From SSC3 sp035477015 (GTDB lineage Bacteria > Actinomycetota > Actinomycetes > Propionibacteriales > Nocardioidaceae), in NCBI GenBank assembly GCA_035477015.1, contig DATILB010000086.1, forward strand, positions 1-5,994: 5,994 nucleotides of DNA, read 5' to 3'. The notes beneath the pieces are model-generated. The model saw only the letters and a program-made list of their open reading frames with translations. It made no database searches and was not told the DNA's origin. This document shows positions 1-5,803 of this stretch, in pieces (the first letter of the stretch is position 1; each line of letters opens with the position of its first letter). A program made the translations under genes and the position numbers.

Positions 1-1133
1 GCTGTCTCCGGCACGCAGGCAGCCAGGCCGCGGGTCAGCAGCTGGCGGCTGTCGGCGCCGGCCTGATCGTCGGCACCAGCCAGGATGGCGAGCCGGCCCC
101 GGACGGCCTCGGCCAGCGCGTAGTAGGCGACGCCTTCGCCGTACGACAGGCATCGGCCGCGGTGCCAGAGCACGTTGGCCTCGAAGCCGTCGACGTACTT
201 CTCGAACTCCCAGCCCAGCCGGGTCTTGCCGACCCCTGCCTCCCCGTCGACGACGAGCAGGCCGGGGCGCAGGGTCTCCTGGACCCGGTGGAAGAACTCC
301 TTGACCAGGCGAAGCTCCCCGTCGCGGCCGACCAGCTCGGCTTCAAGCCCGTCGTCGCGGCGGTCGCCTCGCGCACCTGCCACGACCGCGCGCACCCGCC
401 AGAGCGGGACCGGCTCGGCCTTGCCCTTCATCGCGTGCGAGCCCGCGTCGTCGTACGCGATCGAAGAGGAGGAGAACGCCCGGGTGGTCTCGTCGACCCA
501 GACCTCCCCGGGTGACGCCGTGGACTGGATCCGCGCCGCGGTGTTGACCGGGTCACCGGCCACCATGCCCTGACCGGTCGCACCAAGCGTCACGGCCACC
601 TCAGCGGTGGTGATCCCGACCCGAAGTGCGAGTCCTTGCATCCCGATCCGGTCACCCAGCGCCGTCACCCGCTCGACCAGCTCGAGTCCGGCGCGGACCG
701 CACGCTCGGCGTCGTCCTCCCGGGTGGCGGGAAGCCCCCAGACCGCCATCACCGCGTCGCCGATGAACTTCTCCAGCTCACCGCCGTAGCGGCTGATGAC
801 CGCACGGCACTCGTCGAAGTACTCCGTCAGAAGCTCGCGGACCTCCTCGGCGTCCCGGCTCTCGGACAGCGTCGTGAACCCGACCAGGTCGCCGAACAGG
901 ACACTGGTGATCTTCCTTGCCGAGCCCCTCGGCGTGGCCACTGGCGCGGGCAGAACAGGGGCCGCGCCTGCAGCCAGTGGAGAGGCGCAGTTCGGGCAGA
1001 AGCGTGCTTCCGGAGGCACCTCGCTCCCGCAGGAACCGCAGGTCGGGTCCCCCGCCAGGGGATTGGCGCAGGCGAAGCAGAAAACGGCGGTGTCGGCGTG
1101 GCCGGTCGCGCCGCAGGCTCCGCAAGTCCTCAC
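1..1133 (-). CDS. Double zinc-ribbon, class III adenylate/guanylate cyclase with AAA-type ATPase domain (C-terminus cut by window edge)
   Basis: The frame is open from a GTG at 1133-1131 to the left edge, giving 377 complete codons. Residues 4-49 form a double zinc ribbon with four CxxC pairs (C4/C7, C19/C22, C32/C35, C46/C49). Residues about 72-204 form a class III cyclase domain. Its metal aspartates are D82 (in FGDLVGFT) and D126 (in FIGDAVMAVWG), the purine-contacting lysine is K122, and the transition-state pair is N197 and R201 (in GDPVNTAAR). The second base-specifying position, seven residues before N197, is M190 rather than the usual Asp or Thr. A new domain opens at LVGRDGEL (267-274), with Walker A GEAGVGKT at 297-304. 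In relatives an AAA/NTPase module of this kind is followed by helical repeats, which would lie outside the window. The protein is probably cytoplasmic, since no membrane segment is visible. It starts 9 bases after the amidohydrolase stop, so the two are likely co-transcribed. Family assignment is firm; the choice between ATP and GTP as substrate is not. Confidence 0.93.
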   Translation of the reverse strand, partial: MRTCGACGATGHADTAVFCFACANPLAGDPTCGSCGSEVPPEARFCPNCASPLAAGAAPVLPAPVATPRGSARKITSVLFGDLVGFTTLSESRDAEEVRELLTEYFDECRAVISRYGGELEKFIGDAVMAVWGLPATREDDAERAVRAGLELVERVTALGDRIGMQGLALRVGITTAEVAVTLGATGQGMVAGDPVNTAARIQSTASPGEVWVDETTRAFSSSSIAYDDAGSHAMKGKAEPVPLWRVRAVVAGARGDRRDDGLEAELVGRDGELRLVKEFFHRVQETLRPGLLVVDGEAGVGKTRLGWEFEKYVDGFEANVLWHRGRCLSYGEGVAYYALAEAVRGRLAILAGADDQAGADSRQLLTRGLAACVPET

Positions 1134-1138
1134 CGGAA

Positions 1139-1142
1139 CCTC
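1139..1142 (-). promoter_or_regulatory. Ribosome binding site of the cyclase gene
   Basis: On the minus strand GAGG follows immediately after the amidohydrolase TAG stop (1145-1143) and lies five bases before the GTG at 1133. This supports that GTG as the start of the cyclase and suggests translation is coupled to the preceding gene. Confidence 0.6.
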
Positions 1143-2198
1143 CTAGGCCGCGAGCTTCAGCCGGTAGACGCGCTCGGCGTTCTCGCGGAACACCTTCCGC
1201 AGGACGTCCTCGCCGTGCGGGGCGAGGAGGTCGGTCAATGCGCCGACGATCTCCGGGTACGGCGCGAGCGCCTTGTCCATCGGGTAGTTCGAGCCGAACA
1301 GCAACCGGTCCGGACCGAAGACGGCCGTGGTGTGCTCGACGATCGGCGCGACAATCTCGGCGAGCGAGGCCCGGGTGTACGTCGCAGTCGGCAGGCCCAG
1401 CATCGGGAACGCCAGGCCGGAGTGCTTGGCGACGACGTTCGGCTGCTCGGCCAGACGGCTGATCCCGTCGCGCCAGGCATCGAGGATCGTGGCCCGCTCG
1501 GCTTCGGTCTTGCCCGTGTCGCCCATCCGCCCGCCCCAGCCCACCGGCGGTGCGTAGTGGTCGAGCACGATCGTCGTGTCGGGGTACTCCTTGGCGAGCA
1601 CGGCTACGTCGTCGAGCTGGTTCGAGTACACGTACGCGTCGAAGGTCAGCCCGCGATCCGCCAGCGCTGCGAAGCCGCGTAGGAAGTCGGGTTCGCGAAA
1701 CATGCCACCCTCGTCGGCGTACGCGTGGATGTGCTTGTCCGGGTGCCACGCGCCCATGCACCGAACGCCGCGGAAGCGCGGGCTCGCTTCAAGGTGCGCG
1801 TCGAGGACGTCTGCGAAGTGGGGGGTGCGCGGGTCGGCGTGCCCGACGATGGCGAGCAGTTCGGGGAGGCCGTCCTGGCCGAACGGGAGCGTCTCCAGCC
1901 AGCGCGTCTCCCCCACCGGACCCATCGGGCCTTTGCCCTGCCAGTCCGCCTGCACGTGGATCACGCCCTCTACCTTCAGTGGCGCCACGTCGGCGGCGTA
2001 CGTCGGAGGCAGGTAGGGGTGGAGGACGTTCTCGCTCGTCCGCAGGAACTCGGTGATCTTCCGCGGCATGACCCGGGCGAAGAGGAAGTCGACGAACCAC
2101 GGCGCCACCCGGTTGATCTTGGCCATCGATGAAGTCGGGTGCGGCGTGGTGAAGGGATCCCACTGGTGGATGTGGGAGTCGATGATGGCGGGAAGCAC
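1143..2198 (-). CDS. Amidohydrolase family 2 (COG3618-type TIM-barrel hydrolase)
   Basis: From the GTG at 2198 this encodes 351 residues, a normal length for the amidohydrolase-2 family (PF04909). Strand 1 carries the metal-type HxH motif at residues 7-13 (DSHIHQW). Strong family landmarks follow: HVQADW at 81-86, VLDHYAPP at 211-218, LLFGSNYPMD at 299-308 and a C-terminal NAERVYRL at 340-347. The family contains lactonases and other hydrolases of small cyclic or carboxylated compounds; the substrate here cannot be told. The position that is often the catalytic Asp in the GSDxP motif is Asn (N304), a known natural variant in part of COG3618, so metal dependence is uncertain. The frame stays open upstream to a GTG at 2300, but that would overlap the cupin gene by 56 bases. 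The GTG at 2198 starts just before the conserved strand 1 but lacks a clear Shine-Dalgarno; GTG 2237 is a second alternative. It is the middle gene of a probable three-gene operon. Confidence 0.88.
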   Translation of the reverse strand: MLPAIIDSHIHQWDPFTTPHPTSSMAKINRVAPWFVDFLFARVMPRKITEFLRTSENVLHPYLPPTYAADVAPLKVEGVIHVQADWQGKGPMGPVGETRWLETLPFGQDGLPELLAIVGHADPRTPHFADVLDAHLEASPRFRGVRCMGAWHPDKHIHAYADEGGMFREPDFLRGFAALADRGLTFDAYVYSNQLDDVAVLAKEYPDTTIVLDHYAPPVGWGGRMGDTGKTEAERATILDAWRDGISRLAEQPNVVAKHSGLAFPMLGLPTATYTRASLAEIVAPIVEHTTAVFGPDRLLFGSNYPMDKALAPYPEIVGALTDLLAPHGEDVLRKVFRENAERVYRLKLAA

Positions 2199-2231
2199 GC
2201 GGCCCAGGCTAGTCGAGCCAGCCTGGGCCGC
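2199..2231 (-). repeat. Perfect 12-bp inverted repeat flush with the amidohydrolase start codon
   Basis: The arms are GCGGCCCAGGCT (2199-2210) and AGCCTGGGCCGC (2220-2231), exact reverse complements around a 9-base loop. In the minus-strand transcript the hairpin begins 13 bases after the cupin stop codon and ends at the base immediately before GTG 2198. No T-run follows, so it is not a standard intrinsic terminator. It could be a U-tail-less attenuator, a structure that masks amidohydrolase initiation, or a protein-binding dyad. The repeat itself is directly seen; its function is inferred. Confidence 0.75.
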
Positions 2232-2244
2232 ACCCACGTTTGGG

Positions 2245-2607
2245 CTACAGGGCGTAGTGGCTGGCGCCGAACCAGTCGACGACCACGACCTCCTCGTCAC
2301 CGACGACCCAGGCGTCGTGGCCGGAGGGCAGCGACGTGACCTGGCCGGGCGTGGCGTCGAACTCGTCGCCGTCCGCCGTACGGATCCGCATCGTCCCGGC
2401 GACGTGGTACTGGAAGTGAGGGGCCTCGCAGAGGTCGGTGCCGGCGATCGGCTTCACGTGCTCGGACCAGCGCCACCCCGGGGAGAGGACCAGTCGGCCG
2501 ATCTCCATGCCACCGACCTTCAGCAGCTCGAGCCGGCCACTCTCGAAGGTACGGATCTCGTCCGCGTCGGCGAAGTCACGCTGCTCGATGGTCTGCTCGG
2601 TACTCAT
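2245..2607 (-). CDS. Small single-domain cupin protein
   Basis: This encodes 120 residues from ATG 2607, chosen because AGGAG lies five bases upstream; an in-frame extension to 2652 would only add residues of intergenic composition. The whole chain is a single beta-barrel cupin. Motif 1 is around PGWRWSEH (43-50) with a following HFQYHVAG (64-71). Motif 2 is clear, with G88, P94, G96 and H97 in GQVTSLPSGHDAW. The usual metal set of motif 1 (HxH and Glu) is incomplete: H50 is followed by V51-K52, leaving H50, H64, H68 and H97 as candidates. Cupins of this size act as small-molecule isomerases, dioxygenases or binding domains, and no specific reaction can be assigned. It is the first gene after the promoter with the tandem repeats and ends 46 bases before the amidohydrolase start, so the two probably act in the same pathway. 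No signal peptide or membrane segment is seen. Confidence 0.88.
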   Translation of the reverse strand: MSTEQTIEQRDFADADEIRTFESGRLELLKVGGMEIGRLVLSPGWRWSEHVKPIAGTDLCEAPHFQYHVAGTMRIRTADGDEFDATPGQVTSLPSGHDAWVVGDEEVVVVDWFGASHYAL

Positions 2608-2612
2608 GTCCA

Positions 2613-2617
2613 CTCCT
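2613..2617 (-). promoter_or_regulatory. Ribosome binding site of the cupin gene
   Basis: AGGAG on the minus strand, five bases before ATG 2607. It is the clearest Shine-Dalgarno in the window and fixes the cupin start in preference to the upstream in-frame ATG at 2652. Confidence 0.8.
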
Positions 2618-2627
2618 GTGGGTTCTG

Positions 2628-2643
2628 GCCGCCCTTGCGGCGG
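2628..2643 (-). repeat. Short hairpin in the predicted cupin leader, containing a third CCGCAAGG copy
   Basis: CCGCC and GGCGG arms (2629-2633 and 2639-2643) enclose a five-base loop. An alternative register pairs 2628-2632 with 2637-2641. The stem contains CCTTGCGG (plus strand, 2633-2640), the same 8-mer found in the tandem repeats at 2667-2687. With a start point near 2645 it would lie just downstream of transcription initiation. It could be an extra regulator site or a leader structure; either role is inferred. Confidence 0.45.
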
Positions 2644-2651
2644 TGATCCCA

Positions 2652-2657
2652 AAGTTA
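2652..2657 (-). promoter_or_regulatory. Predicted -10 element of the cupin-amidohydrolase-cyclase operon
   Basis: TAACTT on the minus strand fits the actinobacterial TANNNT -10 pattern and stands out in an otherwise very GC-rich gap. The transcript would start near 2645, leaving a leader of about 38 bases before the cupin ATG. No TTGACA-like -35 is present at 16-19 bp spacing; that place is taken by the tandem repeats, which suggests an activator-dependent promoter. Confidence 0.5.
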
Positions 2658-2666
2658 GGAAGGGCG

Positions 2667-2687
2667 CCTTGCGGTTTCCTTGCGGTT
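2667..2687 (-). promoter_or_regulatory. Tandem direct repeat with 11-bp period, candidate SARP operator
   Basis: Two perfect copies of AACCGCAAGG (minus strand) occupy 2687-2678 and 2676-2667, exactly 11 bp apart, one helical turn. The nearer copy ends nine bases before the TAACTT hexamer, or eight if the repeat is counted as an 11-mer. SARP/BTAD activators such as ActII-ORF4, DnrI and AfsR are known to bind direct repeats with 11-bp periodicity that replace the -35 box about 8 bp from the -10. The sequence differs from the classic TCGAG-type heptamer, so binding by the adjacent regulator is inferred from geometry and location. Confidence 0.65.
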
Positions 2688-2702
2688 CGCCATGATGAGC
2701 GC

Positions 2703-5700
2703 GTGACGGAAGCCGGACGCGTGGAGCTGCGCCTGCTAGGTCGCTTCGCCGCGCTGCGGGATGGCGTGGAGATCCCCCAGGCAGCGTTCGCCGGCCGCAA
2801 GGTCCGCACGCTGGTGAAGGTGCTCGCCGCCCACCAGGGAAGCTTCGTCAGCAACGACGCTCTGGCCGAGGCGCTCTGGCCCAGCCGGCTGCCTTCGGAT
2901 CCGGTGGCGAACCTCCAGGTCCTGGTCAACCGGGCCCGGCGCGCACTCGGCGACGCGTCGCTGATCATCACCGGGCAGGGTGGCTACACGCTCAGCGCTG
3001 GTTGCGTGGTGGACACGGAGCGCTTCCTCGCAGCGGTGGGCTCCATCACGCACACCCGGGAGACGCTGCGCGAGGCTCTCGCCCTATGGCAGGGGGACCC
3101 GCTGCCCGAGGAGGCGTACGACGACTGGGCGGTCGACTACCGCGCCAAGCTGTTCCGGACTCGCCAGCACGCACTCGAGCTCGCCGCCGAGCTGATGCTG
3201 GCGGAACGCAGCCCAGATCTTGCGGTGGAGTTCGCCAGCAGTGCGGTGGAGGCCGAGCCGCTGCGCGAGGTTGCCATCCTCCTGCTGATGAACGCCCTCG
3301 AGGCGGCGGGCGACGACGCCGCGGCGTTGATCGTGTACGACGACTTCCGGCGCGCGCTGGCCGACGAGCTCGGAGTGGACCCCTCTTCGGAGGCGGTCTC
3401 GCTCCATCGGCGACTGCTGCAACGACTCCCGGCCCCGGATGCGTCGCCCCGACGCCGACGTGGTCGCGAGTTCAGTGAGCTCGCGTTCGTGGGGCGGGAC
3501 AAGGAGCTTGAGCTGCTGCGTGCGGCCCTCGACGAGGTGACCGGTCGCGGTGCGGTCGTGACCGTCAGTGGCGCTTCGGGTTCGGGGAAGTCCCGCCTTC
3601 TCGACCGGCTGCAGCGCGACGTACCCCTGATCCGCGCCCGCGCGTACCTGCCCGAGCGCTCCGAGCCCTGGACCCTGCTCCGCACACTGCTCCGCGAGGT
3701 CCTCGCCCAGGACATCGCGTACGTCGAAGAGCTGCCGCCACCGATGGCCTCGGCTGTGGCGTGGCTGCTGCCCGAGCTCGATGCCCGCGAGGGCACCGCC
3801 CCGGACCCGGAGAGCCGACGGATCCTGGTCCACGAGGCGTCGCTGCGCCTGATCGAAGCCGCGGGCGCCGCGGTCGCCGTCGATGATGCCCAGTGGTGCG
3901 ACCCGAGCAGCCTCAGTGTGCTCGAGGCTGCAGCAGCTCGGATGCAGAGCCGCGGGACGTTGTTGGCCTTTCGACCTGAGGAGGTGGCCGACGACGGCGA
4001 GCTCGCCGCTGTTCTCGACCGGTCGGATGTCGCCTTGCGCATACACCTCGGCGCCCTCTCCGAGGATGCGCTCCATGACTTGGTGGAGGACACCGGAGTC
4101 GTCGACGCCCTGTGCAGTCACACCGACCGGACGCCGATGGCGGTGTCGGAGGTGCTGAGGGCGTTGGCCACGGAAGGACTGGTGGCGGCGTCGCCCGACG
4201 GTCGTTGGCAGTCGCTCGCTGACGCCTCGGAGCGCGCAACGGTGCTCGCCCAGGAGGGGCAACGCGTTGCCATCGTCGCGCGCGTGGCCGCCCAGTCCGA
4301 TGCGGACCGCCAGCTCCTCGCGCTGCTCGCGCTCCTCGCATGTGAGACCAGGGCCTCGACGCTGGCCGCGGCCGCCGGGACCGCCGAGTCCGAAGTGCTG
4401 GACTCCCTGTCGCAGCTCTTCCGGCGCGACCTCGTGCGACTCGGCGAAACGGGCTGGGCGACCAGCCACGACCTGGTGACCGACGTCGTGGCGTCGGGGC
4501 TGGACGCCGTCGAGCGAGCCCGACTGCATGCCGGCCTGGCCCGCGCACTTCAGTCCGAGGGCGACCCGTTGCTGCTGGCTCACCACCTCCGCGAGGCCGG
4601 CGATGTGCGCGGGGCCGCCGATGCCTTCGCCCTGGCGGCGCAGCGGGCGCTCGAGTCCTCTGCCGACGAGGAGGCCGCACACCTCGCGGAGGTCGGGTTG
4701 CGGCTCGTGCCTCCCCCTGAAGTGACCGGCCTGCTGCACGAGATCCGGGGACAGGCGCGGCATCGGCTGGGCGACATCCCCGGTGCACGCGACGACCTCA
4801 GGTCCGCGCTCGCCGTACACCCGTCGGGGCCGCCTCGCGCCAGGATCCTGGCCAGGCTGGCCATGCTCTCGTCAGGAGCAGAGGACATCGTCCGGGCGGC
4901 ACAGCTGGCCGAGCTGGCGGTGGTGGAGGCTGGCGACGATGCACCGGTCCGAGCACGAGCGCTCGAAGTCGCCTCCGTGCTCGACATGAACCTGCAACGC
5001 GGCGAGAGGTCGGCCGAGCGGGCGACCGAGGCCCTCGCTCTGTACGAGCGGCTGGGGGACGCGAACGGCATGGCGCGCATTCTCGACGCGCGCGCGATGG
5101 CTCAGTTCCCTGACGGCGATGTCCGGGGCGGCGAGGCGGCGCTGCGGAGGGTCGCCGACCTCTTCGAGGACTCCGGCGACCTGGTCCGCGTGGTGACTCC
5201 TCGGTCGACGGGCGGTCACGCCCTGGTGTTCGCAGGCCAACCCGAGCAGGGCCTCGTCCACACGTCCGCTGCGCTCGAGCTGGCGCGGACCTTGGGACAT
5301 CCCGAGGGACAGGCCTACGCCCTGTGGCACCGGTCGGAGGCTCTTGCTGCGCTGGGGCGCGGCGACGAGGCGGCAACGGAGGCGGCCGAAGCGCTCGCCA
5401 TCGCTACTCGGATCGGGCACCGCGGCTGGACCGCCACCGCTTGGCGCGCGGTGGGCCTCGCTGCTCAGCAGCGCGGCGACCTGGACGACGCTCTCCAGGC
5501 GTTCCGGAGCTCGCTGGAGCTCTCGGAGAACCTCGGGTTGTTCGCCTGCTGGGCCTTGTCGCGCGCGGCCATGGTGCTGGTGGCGCAGGATGATGCAACC
5601 GCTGCTGCTCCGCTCGTGGAGCGTGCGCTCGGCGAGGGGCCGCCACTCGGCCACTTCGAGGCCCGATGGGCGCAGGCCGAGGTCGCGGCTGCGTTGGACG

Positions 5701-5795
5701 ATGCCGCCGCGTCCGCCTTGGCTCGCTCAGCGCTAGACCTGACGGAAGCCGGTGGCGTGCTTCAGGGTCGTGAACGCCTGCAGGGGCTGGCCTGA
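2703..5795 (+). CDS. SARP-family transcriptional regulator: winged helix, BTAD, P-loop ATPase and helical repeats
   Basis: This encodes 1030 residues from GTG 2703. Residues about 7-97 form an OmpR-type winged helix (VELRLLGRF, then NLQVLVNRARRALG and GGYTL). Residues about 103-243 form the bacterial transcriptional activation domain, with the hallmarks GDPLPEEAYDDWA and RALADELGVDPSSE. After a basic linker (RRRRGR, about 250-255) comes an AAA/STAND-type NTPase. It opens at FVGRDKEL (262-269), has Walker A GASGSGKS at 290-297 and Walker B VAVDDAQWCD at 391-400. From about 600 to the end the chain is Ala/Leu-rich helical pairs of TPR type. This matches large AfsR-like SARP regulators, cytoplasmic DNA-binding activators switched by nucleotide and ligand or partner binding. 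The open frame reaches GTG 2643, but that stretch contains a rare TTA codon and the tandem operator. GTG 2721, preceded by GGAAG, is a credible shorter start. It is transcribed divergently from the cupin operon, its likely target. Confidence 0.92.
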   Translation: MTEAGRVELRLLGRFAALRDGVEIPQAAFAGRKVRTLVKVLAAHQGSFVSNDALAEALWPSRLPSDPVANLQVLVNRARRALGDASLIITGQGGYTLSAGCVVDTERFLAAVGSITHTRETLREALALWQGDPLPEEAYDDWAVDYRAKLFRTRQHALELAAELMLAERSPDLAVEFASSAVEAEPLREVAILLLMNALEAAGDDAAALIVYDDFRRALADELGVDPSSEAVSLHRRLLQRLPAPDASPRRRRGREFSELAFVGRDKELELLRAALDEVTGRGAVVTVSGASGSGKSRLLDRLQRDVPLIRARAYLPERSEPWTLLRTLLREVLAQDIAYVEELPPPMASAVAWLLPELDAREGTAPDPESRRILVHEASLRLIEAAGAAVAVDDAQWCDPSSLSVLEAAAARMQSRGTLLAFRPEEVADDGELAAVLDRSDVALRIHLGALSEDALHDLVEDTGVVDALCSHTDRTPMAVSEVLRALATEGLVAASPDGRWQSLADASERATVLAQEGQRVAIVARVAAQSDADRQLLALLALLACETRASTLAAAAGTAESEVLDSLSQLFRRDLVRLGETGWATSHDLVTDVVASGLDAVERARLHAGLARALQSEGDPLLLAHHLREAGDVRGAADAFALAAQRALESSADEEAAHLAEVGLRLVPPPEVTGLLHEIRGQARHRLGDIPGARDDLRSALAVHPSGPPRARILARLAMLSSGAEDIVRAAQLAELAVVEAGDDAPVRARALEVASVLDMNLQRGERSAERATEALALYERLGDANGMARILDARAMAQFPDGDVRGGEAALRRVADLFEDSGDLVRVVTPRSTGGHALVFAGQPEQGLVHTSAALELARTLGHPEGQAYALWHRSEALAALGRGDEAATEAAEALAIATRIGHRGWTATAWRAVGLAAQQRGDLDDALQAFRSSLELSENLGLFACWALSRAAMVLVAQDDATAAAPLVERALGEGPPLGHFEARWAQAEVAAALDDAAASALARSALDLTEAGGVLQGRERLQGLA

Positions 5796-5803
5796 GTCAG
5801 GCC
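5789..5803. terminator. 15-bp palindrome spanning two convergent stop codons, possible weak bidirectional terminator
   Basis: GGCCTGAGTCAGGCC is perfectly symmetric about position 5796. It contains the TGA of the regulator (5793-5795) and, on the other strand, the TGA of the right-hand gene (5799-5797). As RNA it can form a six-base-pair GC-rich stem with a three-base loop. No T-run follows on either side, so a terminator role is uncertain. Confidence 0.35.

Noticed and set aside
636..1682. A 348-residue plus-strand open frame
   Set aside because: It crosses the cyclase and amidohydrolase genes on the opposite strand. Its translation has no domain, whereas both minus-strand products show clear catalytic motifs.
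2199..2231. Reading the 12-bp inverted repeat as a standard rho-independent terminator
   Set aside because: No T-run follows the stem on the minus strand, and the next gene starts immediately.
2199..2300. N-terminal extension of the amidohydrolase to GTG 2300
   Set aside because: The extra 34 residues overlap the cupin gene, are compositionally random and precede the conserved strand-1 motif. No Shine-Dalgarno is seen at 2300.
2608..2652. N-terminal extension of the cupin to ATG 2652
   Set aside because: It would begin within the predicted -10 region, whereas ATG 2607 has a well-spaced AGGAG.
2653..2661. A promoter for the regulator on the plus strand around TTAGGA/TAGGAA
   Set aside because: The hexamers fit poorly and no properly spaced -35 could be found, so I do not annotate one.
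3084..4820. A 578-residue open frame on the minus strand, opposite the regulator gene
   Set aside because: It is antisense to the P-loop/BTAD coding region, has low-complexity composition and no recognisable domain. Long antisense frames are common in very GC-rich genes.
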